Below are positions 16,816-25,271 of a stretch of 64,000 nt of DNA, piece after piece. The stretch's first letter is position 1, and every line of letters begins with the position of its first letter. Origin of the DNA: UBA2040 sp963977135 (GTDB lineage: Bacteria > Bacteroidota > Bacteroidia > Flavobacteriales_D > Crocinitomicaceae). Both the position numbers and the translations under genes were made by a program. The notes under the pieces were generated by a model. It was given only the letters and a program-made list of their open reading frames with translations, was not told the origin of the DNA and did no database searches. The stretch lies in assembly GCA_963977135.1 (NCBI GenBank), contig CAXBNN010000007.1:1-64000 (forward strand), read 5' to 3'.

Positions 16816-17349
16816 GTGGACTACGATATCATAAAATCATTACATATTATTTTCGTTGTGAGCTGGTTTGCTGGCCTGTTCTATATGCCGCGACTTTTCA
16901 TTTACCATACCGAGGCTCAAGCAAAAGAGGAAGCAGCGAAAACAGCTTTAAGCGAACAATTCCAAATCATGGAAAAAAAATTGTGGTGGATTATTACAAC
17001 TCCCGCTATGATTTTGACTTTCATTTTCGGCACTTGGATGTTGATTTTAAATCCCATTTTACTCGAACAGCCTTGGATGCACATCAAATTGACCTTTGTT
17101 TTGGTGCTTTTAATCTATCATTTTATCAGTCAAAAGAAGATGTTTGAACTGGCAAAAGGCATATTCAAATGGAAATCAAATCAACTTCGCATGTGGAATG
17201 AATTAGCCACACTTTGTCTGGTGGCAATTATTTTCCTCGTCGAAATGCAAGGACGATTATCTTGGTGGAAAGCAACTTTAGCTTTTTTCTTAGTAGCAAT
17301 TGGCTTGATGATGCTCATAAAACTCTACAAGCGTTTGCGTAAAAGCTGA
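16816..17349 (+). CDS. hemJ: HemJ-like protoporphyrinogen oxidase / UPF0093 membrane protein
   Basis: 177 residues from a GTG start; no in-frame ATG gives the conserved N-terminus. It begins with the family pattern IIKSLHIIFVVSWFAGLFY and the RLFIYH motif, with His10 in helix 1 and Lys91 in HIKL, the two residue types reported as essential in HemJ. Four transmembrane helices are apparent (about 5-25, 55-80, 88-106, 134-172 as one or two). HemJ oxidises protoporphyrinogen IX to protoporphyrin IX in heme synthesis in bacteria without HemG or HemY. Related CopD-family proteins are the alternative. Its stop overlaps the start of the next gene (TGATG), so they are co-translated. Confidence 0.8.
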   Translation: MDYDIIKSLHIIFVVSWFAGLFYMPRLFIYHTEAQAKEEAAKTALSEQFQIMEKKLWWIITTPAMILTFIFGTWMLILNPILLEQPWMHIKLTFVLVLLIYHFISQKKMFELAKGIFKWKSNQLRMWNELATLCLVAIIFLVEMQGRLSWWKATLAFFLVAIGLMMLIKLYKRLRKS

Positions 17350-18908
17350 TGAGTGAAATGTGGCCAAATATTCCAGGTTCTGCTCAAGTTTTCTTGGTCG
17401 CTTGGTTGGTTTTGCTCGTTTTAACAATCGTACTTTTTGTAAAAAAAAATAAGTGGTTTGGAGCTTCCTTTGCTCTTACTGTTTTTTCTTTGGCTTCTGC
17501 CTTTGCACTTTTTTCACCGTACTTGTATCGCTGGGATGAGCAATTTCATGCTTTGGTTGGAAAGAATTTGGCAGCCAAACCATTTCATCCTAGATTAATA
17601 GATCTTGACCCTTCTCTTTGGCATCCTGAGGGATGGGCCAATTCCCAAACTTGGTTACACAAACAACCATTGTTTTTGTATCAAATTGCTGTGGCCGTTA
17701 AATTTTTAGGTGCAACGGCATATGCAGTTAGACTCCCATCAATACTTTTACATGTCGCTGGGACTTTGGTTCTATACGATATGGGCAAAATGATGCTGAA
17801 TAGAAATTTGGGTTTTCTGGCAGCATTAATATTTTCGGTTTCTGCATTTCCTTTAGGACTTTTGTCTGGGCGAATTGGTACAGATCATAATGATTCTGTT
17901 TTTATGATATATGTGCTTTTGTCCTTCTGGGCATGGTTTAAATTCTATACTTCAGAAAACAAAAAATGGGTAAAATGGATAGGGATTTTTGTCGGTTGCG
18001 CCATACTTACAAAATGGCTCGTTGGACTTTTAATTTTTGCTCCTTGGGCATTACTTATTTGTTTCGATTGGTATAAAACGAAAGCAATAGAGATTCTGCC
18101 TTTTTTAAAGGCATTAGTCATCGCTTTACTCGTTTCTTTGCCTTGGCAAATTTATATTTTCATCCGATTTCCCAAAGAAGCGAAATTTGAAATGGAGTAC
18201 AATAGCCGTCACTTTTTTGAGGTTATCGAAGGCCATGTGGGTGAATGGGATTTTCATTTTGATACTATTTCAAATGTGCTTTTTAGTGGAGAAGCCATTC
18301 TCTTTTTATTGATTTTTTCAGCTTTTGCGTTAAGATCAGCGGAAAAAAGGACAAAAATGCTTTGGTTAGTTCTTGCATTTTCAAGTTTACTCGTTTACGT
18401 TTTCTTTACCATTGCGGTCACAAAAATGAACTCTTTTGTCGCTCCAGCATTTCCTCTCTTAATTTTGTTAATTTCCTATCCCCTGGCAAAAGCAATTGAT
18501 TCAATTGACAACAAATATTTGATGGGTTTAAGCTTTATTGTCGTGTTTTTAGTTTTTGGAAATGCTGTTTCCAAGCCAATTAAGACATTGGAAGAGTATG
18601 GCTTCAAAGAAGATACGGAACAGAAAGGAACAGCGAATCTTATGAATTTGCAACTGCAATTTATAAATTCTCAAGATCAGGGAAAAAAGAAAGACATTGT
18701 GCTAAATGGATTTTTACGTGGCCAAGGTAATATTCAATGGCAATTTTTTAAAGACACAAAAGTAATTTCAGGAATACTTAGTGAAGCAAAAATTAAAGCC
18801 TTGAAAAAAGCAGGATATAAAATCTCTTGTGTAAAATGGCAATGGGGAGATACCATCCCAGATTATATTCTGTCAGATTCAACAATTCGTTTTATTCAAT
18901 TCGAATAG
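17349..18908 (+). CDS. GT39-type (ArnT/PMT-like) membrane glycosyltransferase
   Basis: 519 residues with about 11 hydrophobic segments. After two N-terminal helices comes the first-loop motif YRWDEQFHALVGKNLA, whose acidic residue is the expected catalytic Asp/Glu of GT-C enzymes. GRIGTDHNDS and a C-terminal soluble segment (about 420-519) follow. The architecture matches the dolichyl-phosphate-mannose / ArnT glycosyltransferase family 39, which moves sugars from polyprenyl-phosphate donors onto lipids or proteins in the periplasm. The overlapping start (TGATG) couples it to the HemJ-like gene. The acceptor is unknown; glycosylation of exported proteins or lipid A is plausible. Confidence 0.82.
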   Translation: MSEMWPNIPGSAQVFLVAWLVLLVLTIVLFVKKNKWFGASFALTVFSLASAFALFSPYLYRWDEQFHALVGKNLAAKPFHPRLIDLDPSLWHPEGWANSQTWLHKQPLFLYQIAVAVKFLGATAYAVRLPSILLHVAGTLVLYDMGKMMLNRNLGFLAALIFSVSAFPLGLLSGRIGTDHNDSVFMIYVLLSFWAWFKFYTSENKKWVKWIGIFVGCAILTKWLVGLLIFAPWALLICFDWYKTKAIEILPFLKALVIALLVSLPWQIYIFIRFPKEAKFEMEYNSRHFFEVIEGHVGEWDFHFDTISNVLFSGEAILFLLIFSAFALRSAEKRTKMLWLVLAFSSLLVYVFFTIAVTKMNSFVAPAFPLLILLISYPLAKAIDSIDNKYLMGLSFIVVFLVFGNAVSKPIKTLEEYGFKEDTEQKGTANLMNLQLQFINSQDQGKKKDIVLNGFLRGQGNIQWQFFKDTKVISGILSEAKIKALKKAGYKISCVKWQWGDTIPDYILSDSTIRFIQFE

Positions 18909-18943
18909 CAATCGTTTAATCTATACCAAGCGAAGAAAAATCT

Positions 18944-18951
18944 TATTTTTG
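18944..18951 (+). promoter_or_regulatory. Promoter -7 element (TATTTTTG) of enoyl-CoA hydratase gene
   Basis: An exact TAnnTTTG match 19 bases upstream of the ATG at 18971. No convincing -33 element. Confidence 0.6.
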
Positions 18952-18970
18952 TTTTATAAATTGAATTCCC

Positions 18971-19747
18971 ATGTACAATAACATTCTCGTTGATCAAAAA
19001 GATCAATATCAAATCATAACGATAAATCGACCAAATCAATTGAATGCCTTGAACAAGGAAACGATTGAGGAATTGAATAAAGCTTTGTCCGCAGCGAATA
19101 CTGACCAAAAAATGGGAGCAATTATTCTTACCGGTTCTGGCGAAAAGGCTTTTGTAGCTGGTGCAGATATCAAAGAATTTGCTGATTTTTCCGAGGCTCA
19201 AGGTGGAGAGTTAGCAAGAAATGGTCAAAACATTTTATTCGATTTTGTTGAGAAAATGTCAATTCCAGTTATCGCTGCTGTCAACGGTTTTGCACTAGGC
19301 GGTGGATTGGAATTAGCCATGTGTTCGCACATTCGTGTTGCTAGTTCCAACGCAAAAATGGGCTTGCCGGAAGTTTCATTAGGAGTAATTCCTGGGTATG
19401 GTGGAACACAGCGTTTAGCTCAATTGGTAGGACGCGGAAAAGCAAATGAAATGGTTTTCACTGCTGGAATGATAAATGCTGAAGATGCTCTGAAATGGGG
19501 ATTGGTAAACGCCGTTGTTGAACAAAACGAACTGATAGCGGAATGCGAAAAAATCGTTAGCAAAATCTTGAACAATTCTAAAACTGCAATTACATCAGCT
19601 ATCAATGCGGTAAATGCAAATTTCATCGATGGAACAAATGGTTTTGAAGAAGAAATTAAAGAATTTGGAAATTGTTTCGGAACAAAAGATTTCATAGAAG
19701 GAACAACTGCATTTTTAGAAAAACGCAAACCAAATTTTAGAGGATAG
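18971..19747 (+). CDS. Enoyl-CoA hydratase/isomerase family protein (crotonase)
   Basis: 258 residues, the usual length for a crotonase. It contains the oxyanion-hole segment FVAGADIKEF (about 55-64), the conserved ALGGGLELAMCSH (about 103-115) and GLPEVSLGVIPGYGGTQR, where the Glu in PEVSLG and the upstream Glu in GLELA match the two catalytic acids of true hydratases. It likely adds water to trans-2-enoyl-CoA in fatty acid or amino acid degradation. The end AFLEKRKPNFRG is typical. It overlaps the start of the flippase gene by one base (TAGTG), which looks like chance operon packing rather than shared function. Confidence 0.93.
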   Translation: MYNNILVDQKDQYQIITINRPNQLNALNKETIEELNKALSAANTDQKMGAIILTGSGEKAFVAGADIKEFADFSEAQGGELARNGQNILFDFVEKMSIPVIAAVNGFALGGGLELAMCSHIRVASSNAKMGLPEVSLGVIPGYGGTQRLAQLVGRGKANEMVFTAGMINAEDALKWGLVNAVVEQNELIAECEKIVSKILNNSKTAITSAINAVNANFIDGTNGFEEEIKEFGNCFGTKDFIEGTTAFLEKRKPNFRG

Positions 19748-21198
19748 TGTCAAATCCCATCAAGAAATTACTCGGTCAAACAGCTATTTATGGCTTGCCT
19801 AGCATAGTTGGGCGTTTTCTGAATTTCTTGTTGGTTCCACTTTACACGAGTGTTTTCGTCAACCCTGCCGAATACGGTGTTGTTTCTGAATTATATGCTT
19901 GGGTGGCATTCTTAATCGTCACCTTGACCTTTGGAATGGAAACTGCCTATTTTCATTTTCTTCAGAAAAGGGAGGATAAAGCAGAAGTTTTTCGCAGTAG
20001 TTTTCTAAGTGTATTATTGGTTAATGGAACTTTTGCAATCAGTCTATTGCTTTTGTATCAACCTATTGCCGATGCGATGCTCTTCAGCGACCATCCAGAG
20101 TATATTATATTACTTGGTGTAATTGTAATCATTGATGCTGTTTCTGCATTGCCTTTAGCAAAATTACGCGCTGAAGAAAAGGCCTTGAAATTCGCAGCTA
20201 TTCAAATGACGAGTATAGGATTTAACATAGGCCTGAATTTGTTTTTCATGCTTGTACTCTTCAATCCTGAAGAGCCAGCGGAAGGTGTAATTTTCATTTT
20301 AATTGCCAATTTGGTGTCTTCTTTAATCAAGCCGATTGCACTTTACAAAGACTTTATAGGTATACAGTTTAAAGTTGAAATAGACTTTGTTAAGGAACTT
20401 GTGTATTACTCATTTCCCCTGATGATAGCCGGATTGGCTGGAATTGTGAATGAAACGATTGATAGAATTTTATTAAAACACATTCTTTATCAAGGAACAG
20501 TAGAGTCGCTTCAATACGCAGATGAGCAAGTGGGAATTTATAGTGCATGCTACAAACTTGCCATGCTGGTGACTATTTTCTTGCAAGCCTATCGTTACGC
20601 TGCTGAACCTTTCTTTTTTGCAAGAAGCAAGGACTTAGACCGTGATAAGCAATATCGAAAAATCATGAATTACTTCGTGGCAGCAGTCTGCGCAGTTTTT
20701 TTATTGGTGAGTCTAAACATAGATTTCTTTAAAGGATTTATACGAAATGAAGCTTATCATGTCGGGTTGCACGTTGTCCCAATCTTGCTTTTAGCGAATG
20801 TTTTTCTTGGAATTTATTTTAATCAAAGTATTTGGTACAAGCTTTCTGGGCAGACTAAATTTGGCGCTTTCATTGCCATAGGTGGGGCAATCATTACAAT
20901 TGTAATAAACGTGCTATTCATACCAATTTATGGTTTTACGGCAAGTGCTTGGGCGACCTTAGTAGTTTATGCGTCACAAATGATTGCTTCTTATCTGCTT
21001 TCTAGAAAATACTACCCAATCAAATACAATTTGCGTAAATTTTTCCTTTACTTGGGTGTGGCTATTCTCTTCTTTTTCATAGGTAAATCTATTGATTTCG
21101 AGAGTGTAATAATTAATTACACACTTAAAAATATTCTGTTACTTGGTTTCGTATTTCTAGTTTATAAGTTGGAAAATCCTTTTGCCAAAACAGCTTAA
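19747..21198 (+). CDS. Polysaccharide flippase (Wzx/MurJ-like, MOP superfamily)
   Basis: 483 residues from a GTG start that overlaps the preceding stop codon. It has about 14 hydrophobic helices with the N-terminal pattern KKLLGQTAIYGLPSIVGRFLNFLLVPLYT typical of the polysaccharide biosynthesis/oligosaccharide flippase family. It should flip a lipid-linked sugar across the inner membrane. It is followed by dut and a sugar-nucleotidyltransferase gene, which supports a link to sugar metabolism. MurJ is an alternative, but the motif pattern favours Wzx-like proteins. Confidence 0.88.
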   Translation: MSNPIKKLLGQTAIYGLPSIVGRFLNFLLVPLYTSVFVNPAEYGVVSELYAWVAFLIVTLTFGMETAYFHFLQKREDKAEVFRSSFLSVLLVNGTFAISLLLLYQPIADAMLFSDHPEYIILLGVIVIIDAVSALPLAKLRAEEKALKFAAIQMTSIGFNIGLNLFFMLVLFNPEEPAEGVIFILIANLVSSLIKPIALYKDFIGIQFKVEIDFVKELVYYSFPLMIAGLAGIVNETIDRILLKHILYQGTVESLQYADEQVGIYSACYKLAMLVTIFLQAYRYAAEPFFFARSKDLDRDKQYRKIMNYFVAAVCAVFLLVSLNIDFFKGFIRNEAYHVGLHVVPILLLANVFLGIYFNQSIWYKLSGQTKFGAFIAIGGAIITIVINVLFIPIYGFTASAWATLVVYASQMIASYLLSRKYYPIKYNLRKFFLYLGVAILFFFIGKSIDFESVIINYTLKNILLLGFVFLVYKLENPFAKTA

Positions 21199-21279
21199 TT
21201 TACTACTCTAGTGTTTATTATTGATTATAAATCAAGAGATAAACTCAAAATCCAAATCAATTGACCGTCATAATTTCGT

Positions 21280-21287
21280 ACTTTTGA
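21280..21287 (+). promoter_or_regulatory. Promoter -7 element (TACTTTTG) of the dut operon
   Basis: Exact TAnnTTTG match, 16 bases before the dut ATG. A TTG at 21262-21264 leaves a 15-base spacer, shorter than usual. It probably drives dut through the EnvC-like gene, which are all closely packed. Confidence 0.6.
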
Positions 21288-21303
21288 ATTCCAATTCAAA
21301 TCA

Positions 21304-21738
21304 ATGAAAATAAAGGTTATCAATACATCCAGTCACGAGTTGCCAGCATATGAAACGGCCTCAAGCGCAGGCTTAGATGTTCGAGCAAATTTGACAGAAA
21401 ACGTTGTTCTTAAACCTATGGAACGGTCTTTGATTAAAACTGGTTTGTTCTTTGAAATTCCTCACGGTTACGAATGTCAAGTTCGCCCTAGAAGTGGATT
21501 GGCTTTGAAAAAAGGATTGACAGTTTTGAATTCTCCAGGAACAATTGACGCAGATTATCGTGGAGAAGTGGGAGTGATTTTAATCAATCTTTCCAATGAA
21601 ACTGTTATCTTAGAAAACGGTGAGCGAGTTGCTCAATTGGTTTTTGCCCAAGTGGAACAAGCGGAATGGGTAAAAGCAGAAATATTAAGTGAAACTGAAC
21701 GTGGTGCCGGAGGATTCGGTAGCACAGGAGTAAAATAA
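21304..21738 (+). CDS. dut: dUTP diphosphatase (dUTPase)
   Basis: 144 residues, the standard length of trimeric dUTPase. All five motifs are visible: motif 1 ASSAGLDVRA, motif 2 PRSGLALK, motif 3 GTIDADYRGEVGVIL with the catalytic Asp, motif 4 RVAQLVFAQ, and motif 5 RGAGGFGSTG at the flexible C-terminus. It hydrolyses dUTP to dUMP plus PPi, limiting uracil in DNA and feeding dTMP synthesis. It is first in a tight group with the nucleotidyltransferase gene 10 bases later. Confidence 0.98.
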   Translation: MKIKVINTSSHELPAYETASSAGLDVRANLTENVVLKPMERSLIKTGLFFEIPHGYECQVRPRSGLALKKGLTVLNSPGTIDADYRGEVGVILINLSNETVILENGERVAQLVFAQVEQAEWVKAEILSETERGAGGFGSTGVK

Positions 21739-21748
21739 ATTATTACGA

Positions 21749-22756
21749 ATGAAATTAATCATCCCTATGGCAGGACGTGGTAGTCGTCTTCGCCCACATA
21801 CATTAACAGTTCCTAAACCATTGGTTCCCGTTGGAGGAAAACCAATAGTTCACCGTTTGGTAGAAGATATCGCGGCGAGTTGCCCAGAAAAAATTGATGA
21901 AATTGGTTTTGTTATTGGTGATTTTGGAGCTGAGGTGGAAAAAGAACTAATAGCGGTTGCTGCTCAATTGGGAGCTAAAGGGACAATACATTATCAAACA
22001 GAACCTTTGGGGACTGCTCATGCTGTTTTATGTGCAAAGGAACTTTTAGACGGCCCTGTAACGGTCGCTTTTGCTGACACTTTGTTTAAAGCAAATTTCA
22101 AAATTGACCCTAGCGACGAAGGAATCCTATACGTTAGCCAAATTGAAGATCCAAGTGCCTTCGGTGTGGTTAAAATGAATGAAGCAGGAGAAATTATCGA
22201 CTTCGTTGAAAAACCACAAACATTTGTTTCTGATTTAGCCATGATTGGAATTTACTATTTCAAAAAAGGTGAAGATTTAAGAAAAGAACTAGAATATCTA
22301 GTTGACAACAACATCATGAAAAGTGGTGAATATCAATTGCCAGATGGTTTACGACGATTGACCGAAAAAGGTGTGAAGTTTAAGCCTGGTAAAGTAGACG
22401 AATGGTTAGACTGTGGAAATAAACCAGTCACTGTTTTTACCAATCAACGTGTTTTAGAATTTGACAAAGCAGCTGGCAAGAATATGAAATCTGCGAGCGC
22501 ACAAATTAAGAATTCGGTTGTTATAGAACCATGTTTCATTGGGGAAAATGTGATAATTGAAAATTCAGTTGTTGGCCCACATGTATCTTTAGGAAAAGGC
22601 ACGAAGATTGCACGTTCAATTATAGTCAACAGTATAATACAAAATGATACGGAAGTTTCAGATGCAAATTTGAAAGATTCTATGATAGGTTCAAAAGCCA
22701 TTTACAGTGGTAAAGCAAGTGACATAAGTCTCGGCGATTTTTCTGTAATTGAATAA
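21749..22756 (+). CDS. Sugar-phosphate nucleotidyltransferase with left-handed beta-helix tail
   Basis: 335 residues. The N-terminal Rossmann-like domain has the pyrophosphorylase signature GRGSRLRPHT (9-18) and VPKPLVPVGGKPI (21-33), with a sugar-binding DLAMIGIYYF and VDEWLDCGN region. The last 90 residues (IENSVVGPHVSLGKGTKI...SIIQNDTEV) are hexapeptide repeats forming a left-handed beta-helix. Such enzymes make NDP-sugars from NTP and sugar 1-phosphate; RmlA-, GlmU- or ManC-like specificity is not decidable here. The next gene starts directly after its stop (TAAATG). Confidence 0.92.
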   Translation: MKLIIPMAGRGSRLRPHTLTVPKPLVPVGGKPIVHRLVEDIAASCPEKIDEIGFVIGDFGAEVEKELIAVAAQLGAKGTIHYQTEPLGTAHAVLCAKELLDGPVTVAFADTLFKANFKIDPSDEGILYVSQIEDPSAFGVVKMNEAGEIIDFVEKPQTFVSDLAMIGIYYFKKGEDLRKELEYLVDNNIMKSGEYQLPDGLRRLTEKGVKFKPGKVDEWLDCGNKPVTVFTNQRVLEFDKAAGKNMKSASAQIKNSVVIEPCFIGENVIIENSVVGPHVSLGKGTKIARSIIVNSIIQNDTEVSDANLKDSMIGSKAIYSGKASDISLGDFSVIE

Positions 22757-24478
22757 ATGAAAGTAATTAAAATACTCTTTTTACTATTTGTTGGCGTAGC
22801 TATTTCAAGCTGCGGGACAAAAAAGAATGCTGAGAATTCCGAAAGTAAAGCAATTTCCAAAGCTGATTACGCTTACATTGAAAAATTTCATGAAAGTGTT
22901 CGCTTAAAAACCAAAGGACAAATAAACGAAGCGATTCAAGGTTTTGAAGAATGTTTGGCAATGCGTCAAAATGATGATGCCGTATATTACGCTCTTTCTG
23001 AATTGTATTTGGTACAAGGAAAACCGGAAAAGTCTGGCGAAGCAATTAAAAAAGCAGTTAAAATTGATCCGGATAATCTGCATTACACGAGCGAATTGGC
23101 CTATTTCTATGTTGAAAAACAACAATTTAATGAAGCGATTGTGTTATTTGAAAAGCTAGTAAATGCTCAACCGAGAAACCCAGAAGTTTTGTATCCGTAT
23201 GCAGAATGCTTAGTTAGAGCAGGAAAAACGCAACAAGCTATAGATCAGTTAACGAAAACGGAAGATCAAATAGGTGTAATACCTGAAATATCTATCCAAA
23301 AATTTCAACTCTATCGTCAGTTAAAAGACGACAAAAAAGCCTTACAGGAAATTGAAAATGCAAGAAAAGTTCATCCAGAGGATGCTCAATTATTATCAAC
23401 TTTGGTCGATTATTATTATTCAACCAAACAAAATGATAAAGCGCTTAGCACACTTGAAGATCTAGCAAAATCAGACCCGACGAATGGACGTGTTCAGCTG
23501 TTCATTGCAGATGTATACAGACAAAAAGGAGATAAAGAAAAATACTTTCCAGCTTTGAAAAAAGCTTTCGAAGGGGATGGTGTGGACATTGATACAAAAA
23601 TGAAAGTATTGGTTTCATTGCAAGATCCGAGTGAAAAATTGGACCCAAGAGCATTGGAGTTGGCTGATATATTTCTGTTACAAAATCCCGAATCGGCTAA
23701 AGCCTATTCCGTGATGGGAGATTACCTTTTAGAATTAAAAAAAGATGATGAAGCATTAGTGAATTATAAGAAAGCCCTTCAATATGAAAAAGGTGCTCAT
23801 ACACTTTGGAACCAAGTTTTGATTATGGAATACCAAACCCAAAAATTTGATGATTTGGTAACTGACAGCGAAGAAGCGTTAAAGTATTTTCCAAATAGCA
23901 CATCATTTTATCTCTTAAATGGTGTCGCATATGTTCAAACGAAAAAGTACGACCAGGCCATATCAACGCTTCAAATTGGAGTTGAATATGTGACGAACGA
24001 CAAACCATTACAAGGTGAGTTTTACGGTCAATTGGGTGAGGCTTATTTTGGCAAAAAGGACGTTAAAAAGGGAAATGAGTATTATTTGAAAGCCTTGGAA
24101 AAGGATACTCGTAGCTCGCTTTTATTAAACAATTATGCATATCGTTTAGCATCTGAGAATCTAGATTTGTCCCGTGCAGAAAGCATGATTAAAAAGGCAA
24201 ATGAATTTTCTCCTAATCAACCTCAGTTTTTAGATACTTACGGTTATGTAATGTTTAAAAAATCTGAATTTTCAGGAGCAATGGATTATTATCAAAAAGC
24301 TTATCTTTTGGATAATGAAGATATTCTTTTACTCGATCATATGGGTGATGCATCCGTTCAATTAAACAAAACAGAAGAAGCATTAAAATATTGGAACATG
24401 GCTAAAAAGTTGGGTTCTAAGAATAAAAGTTTGGATAAAAAAATAGAGAATTTAAAATACTATGAGCCTGTTTTTTAG
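22757..24478 (+). CDS. TPR-repeat lipoprotein
   Basis: 573 residues. The N-terminus MKVIKILFLLFVGVAISSCG is a lipoprotein signal with Cys at 19. The rest is helical TPR repeats from about residue 40 to 560 (for example YYALSELYLVQGKPEKSGEAI and LLNNYAYRLASENLDLS). It is likely anchored in the inner or outer membrane and acts as a scaffold. The same order (nucleotidyltransferase, TPR, DUF4292, EnvC) is a conserved neighbourhood in Bacteroidota, as far as I recall, which hints at an envelope role. The last 17 bases overlap the DUF4292 gene in another frame. Confidence 0.9.
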   Translation: MKVIKILFLLFVGVAISSCGTKKNAENSESKAISKADYAYIEKFHESVRLKTKGQINEAIQGFEECLAMRQNDDAVYYALSELYLVQGKPEKSGEAIKKAVKIDPDNLHYTSELAYFYVEKQQFNEAIVLFEKLVNAQPRNPEVLYPYAECLVRAGKTQQAIDQLTKTEDQIGVIPEISIQKFQLYRQLKDDKKALQEIENARKVHPEDAQLLSTLVDYYYSTKQNDKALSTLEDLAKSDPTNGRVQLFIADVYRQKGDKEKYFPALKKAFEGDGVDIDTKMKVLVSLQDPSEKLDPRALELADIFLLQNPESAKAYSVMGDYLLELKKDDEALVNYKKALQYEKGAHTLWNQVLIMEYQTQKFDDLVTDSEEALKYFPNSTSFYLLNGVAYVQTKKYDQAISTLQIGVEYVTNDKPLQGEFYGQLGEAYFGKKDVKKGNEYYLKALEKDTRSSLLLNNYAYRLASENLDLSRAESMIKKANEFSPNQPQFLDTYGYVMFKKSEFSGAMDYYQKAYLLDNEDILLLDHMGDASVQLNKTEEALKYWNMAKKLGSKNKSLDKKIENLKYYEPVF

Positions 24479-25271
24479 AGTGTTTCTAATTGCATCATTA
24501 ACGTTAACCGCATGCGCCAAGAAATTGACGGAAACAGATATGGTAAAAGTGAAAAGGGTTAGAACAAATGATTTGTTGGAATCCATGGATAGTCTTTCAA
24601 AGGTTAGACCCACTTTTTTCTATTCAAAAATATCAACAAAGTATAGAGACACGACAAGTAGCTATTCGTTCAAAACTTCACTAAGAATGAACGTTGATAC
24701 TGCAATGAATTTGATTATTACGTATTTGAGCATACCCGTTGTAAATGCTTTAGTGACTCCTGATAGCCTCACCGTGGTTAACAAAAAGGCCAAATGTGTT
24801 GCGCGGGCAGATATGGAATATATCAAGGAGAATTTTGGAGTAGATTTTAGCTTTAGAAATATTGAGGAGTTGTTTTTGGGCATACCATTGGATTATGATA
24901 CAACTCAAAAATATTTTCAAATTCACGAACCTTACCAATACGTTATTTCATCTCATCGAAAAAGACAAATGAGAAGAGTGAATATTCTTGAAAAACAAGA
25001 GAATGATGTTGCGATAAAATATTTTTTAACCAACGACACCAAACAGCTGAAAGGTATGGAAATTCTTAGCCCTAGCGATACCGCAAGTATATATATTGAT
25101 TATCTCTCCAGGCAGAACGTTGGCGGGATGAATGTACCTCAAGAAGTCGTTATAAAAGTAATTACGGCAAGGAATAACCTTTTGATAACTCTTTCGTATG
25201 ATAGAGTTGAGGTAAATGAACCTCAACCATTATATTTTATTGTTCCGGAAGGCTATGAAGATTGCGAGTAA
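24462..25271 (+). CDS. DUF4292 lipoprotein
   Basis: 269 residues with a lipoprotein signal peptide (MSLFFRVFLIASLTLTAC, Cys at 18). The body contains repeated beta strands (FFYSKISTKY..., SFKTSLRMNVD) and the C-terminal MNVPQEVVIKVI strand. It resembles the DUF4292 family, which has a lipoprotein carrier (LolA/LolB-like) shape, so transport of lipid or lipoprotein is a possible but unproven role. It overlaps the TPR gene upstream by 17 bases and the EnvC-like gene downstream by 17 bases, so the three are translationally coupled. Confidence 0.85.
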   Translation: MSLFFRVFLIASLTLTACAKKLTETDMVKVKRVRTNDLLESMDSLSKVRPTFFYSKISTKYRDTTSSYSFKTSLRMNVDTAMNLIITYLSIPVVNALVTPDSLTVVNKKAKCVARADMEYIKENFGVDFSFRNIEELFLGIPLDYDTTQKYFQIHEPYQYVISSHRKRQMRRVNILEKQENDVAIKYFLTNDTKQLKGMEILSPSDTASIYIDYLSRQNVGGMNVPQEVVIKVITARNNLLITLSYDRVEVNEPQPLYFIVPEGYEDCE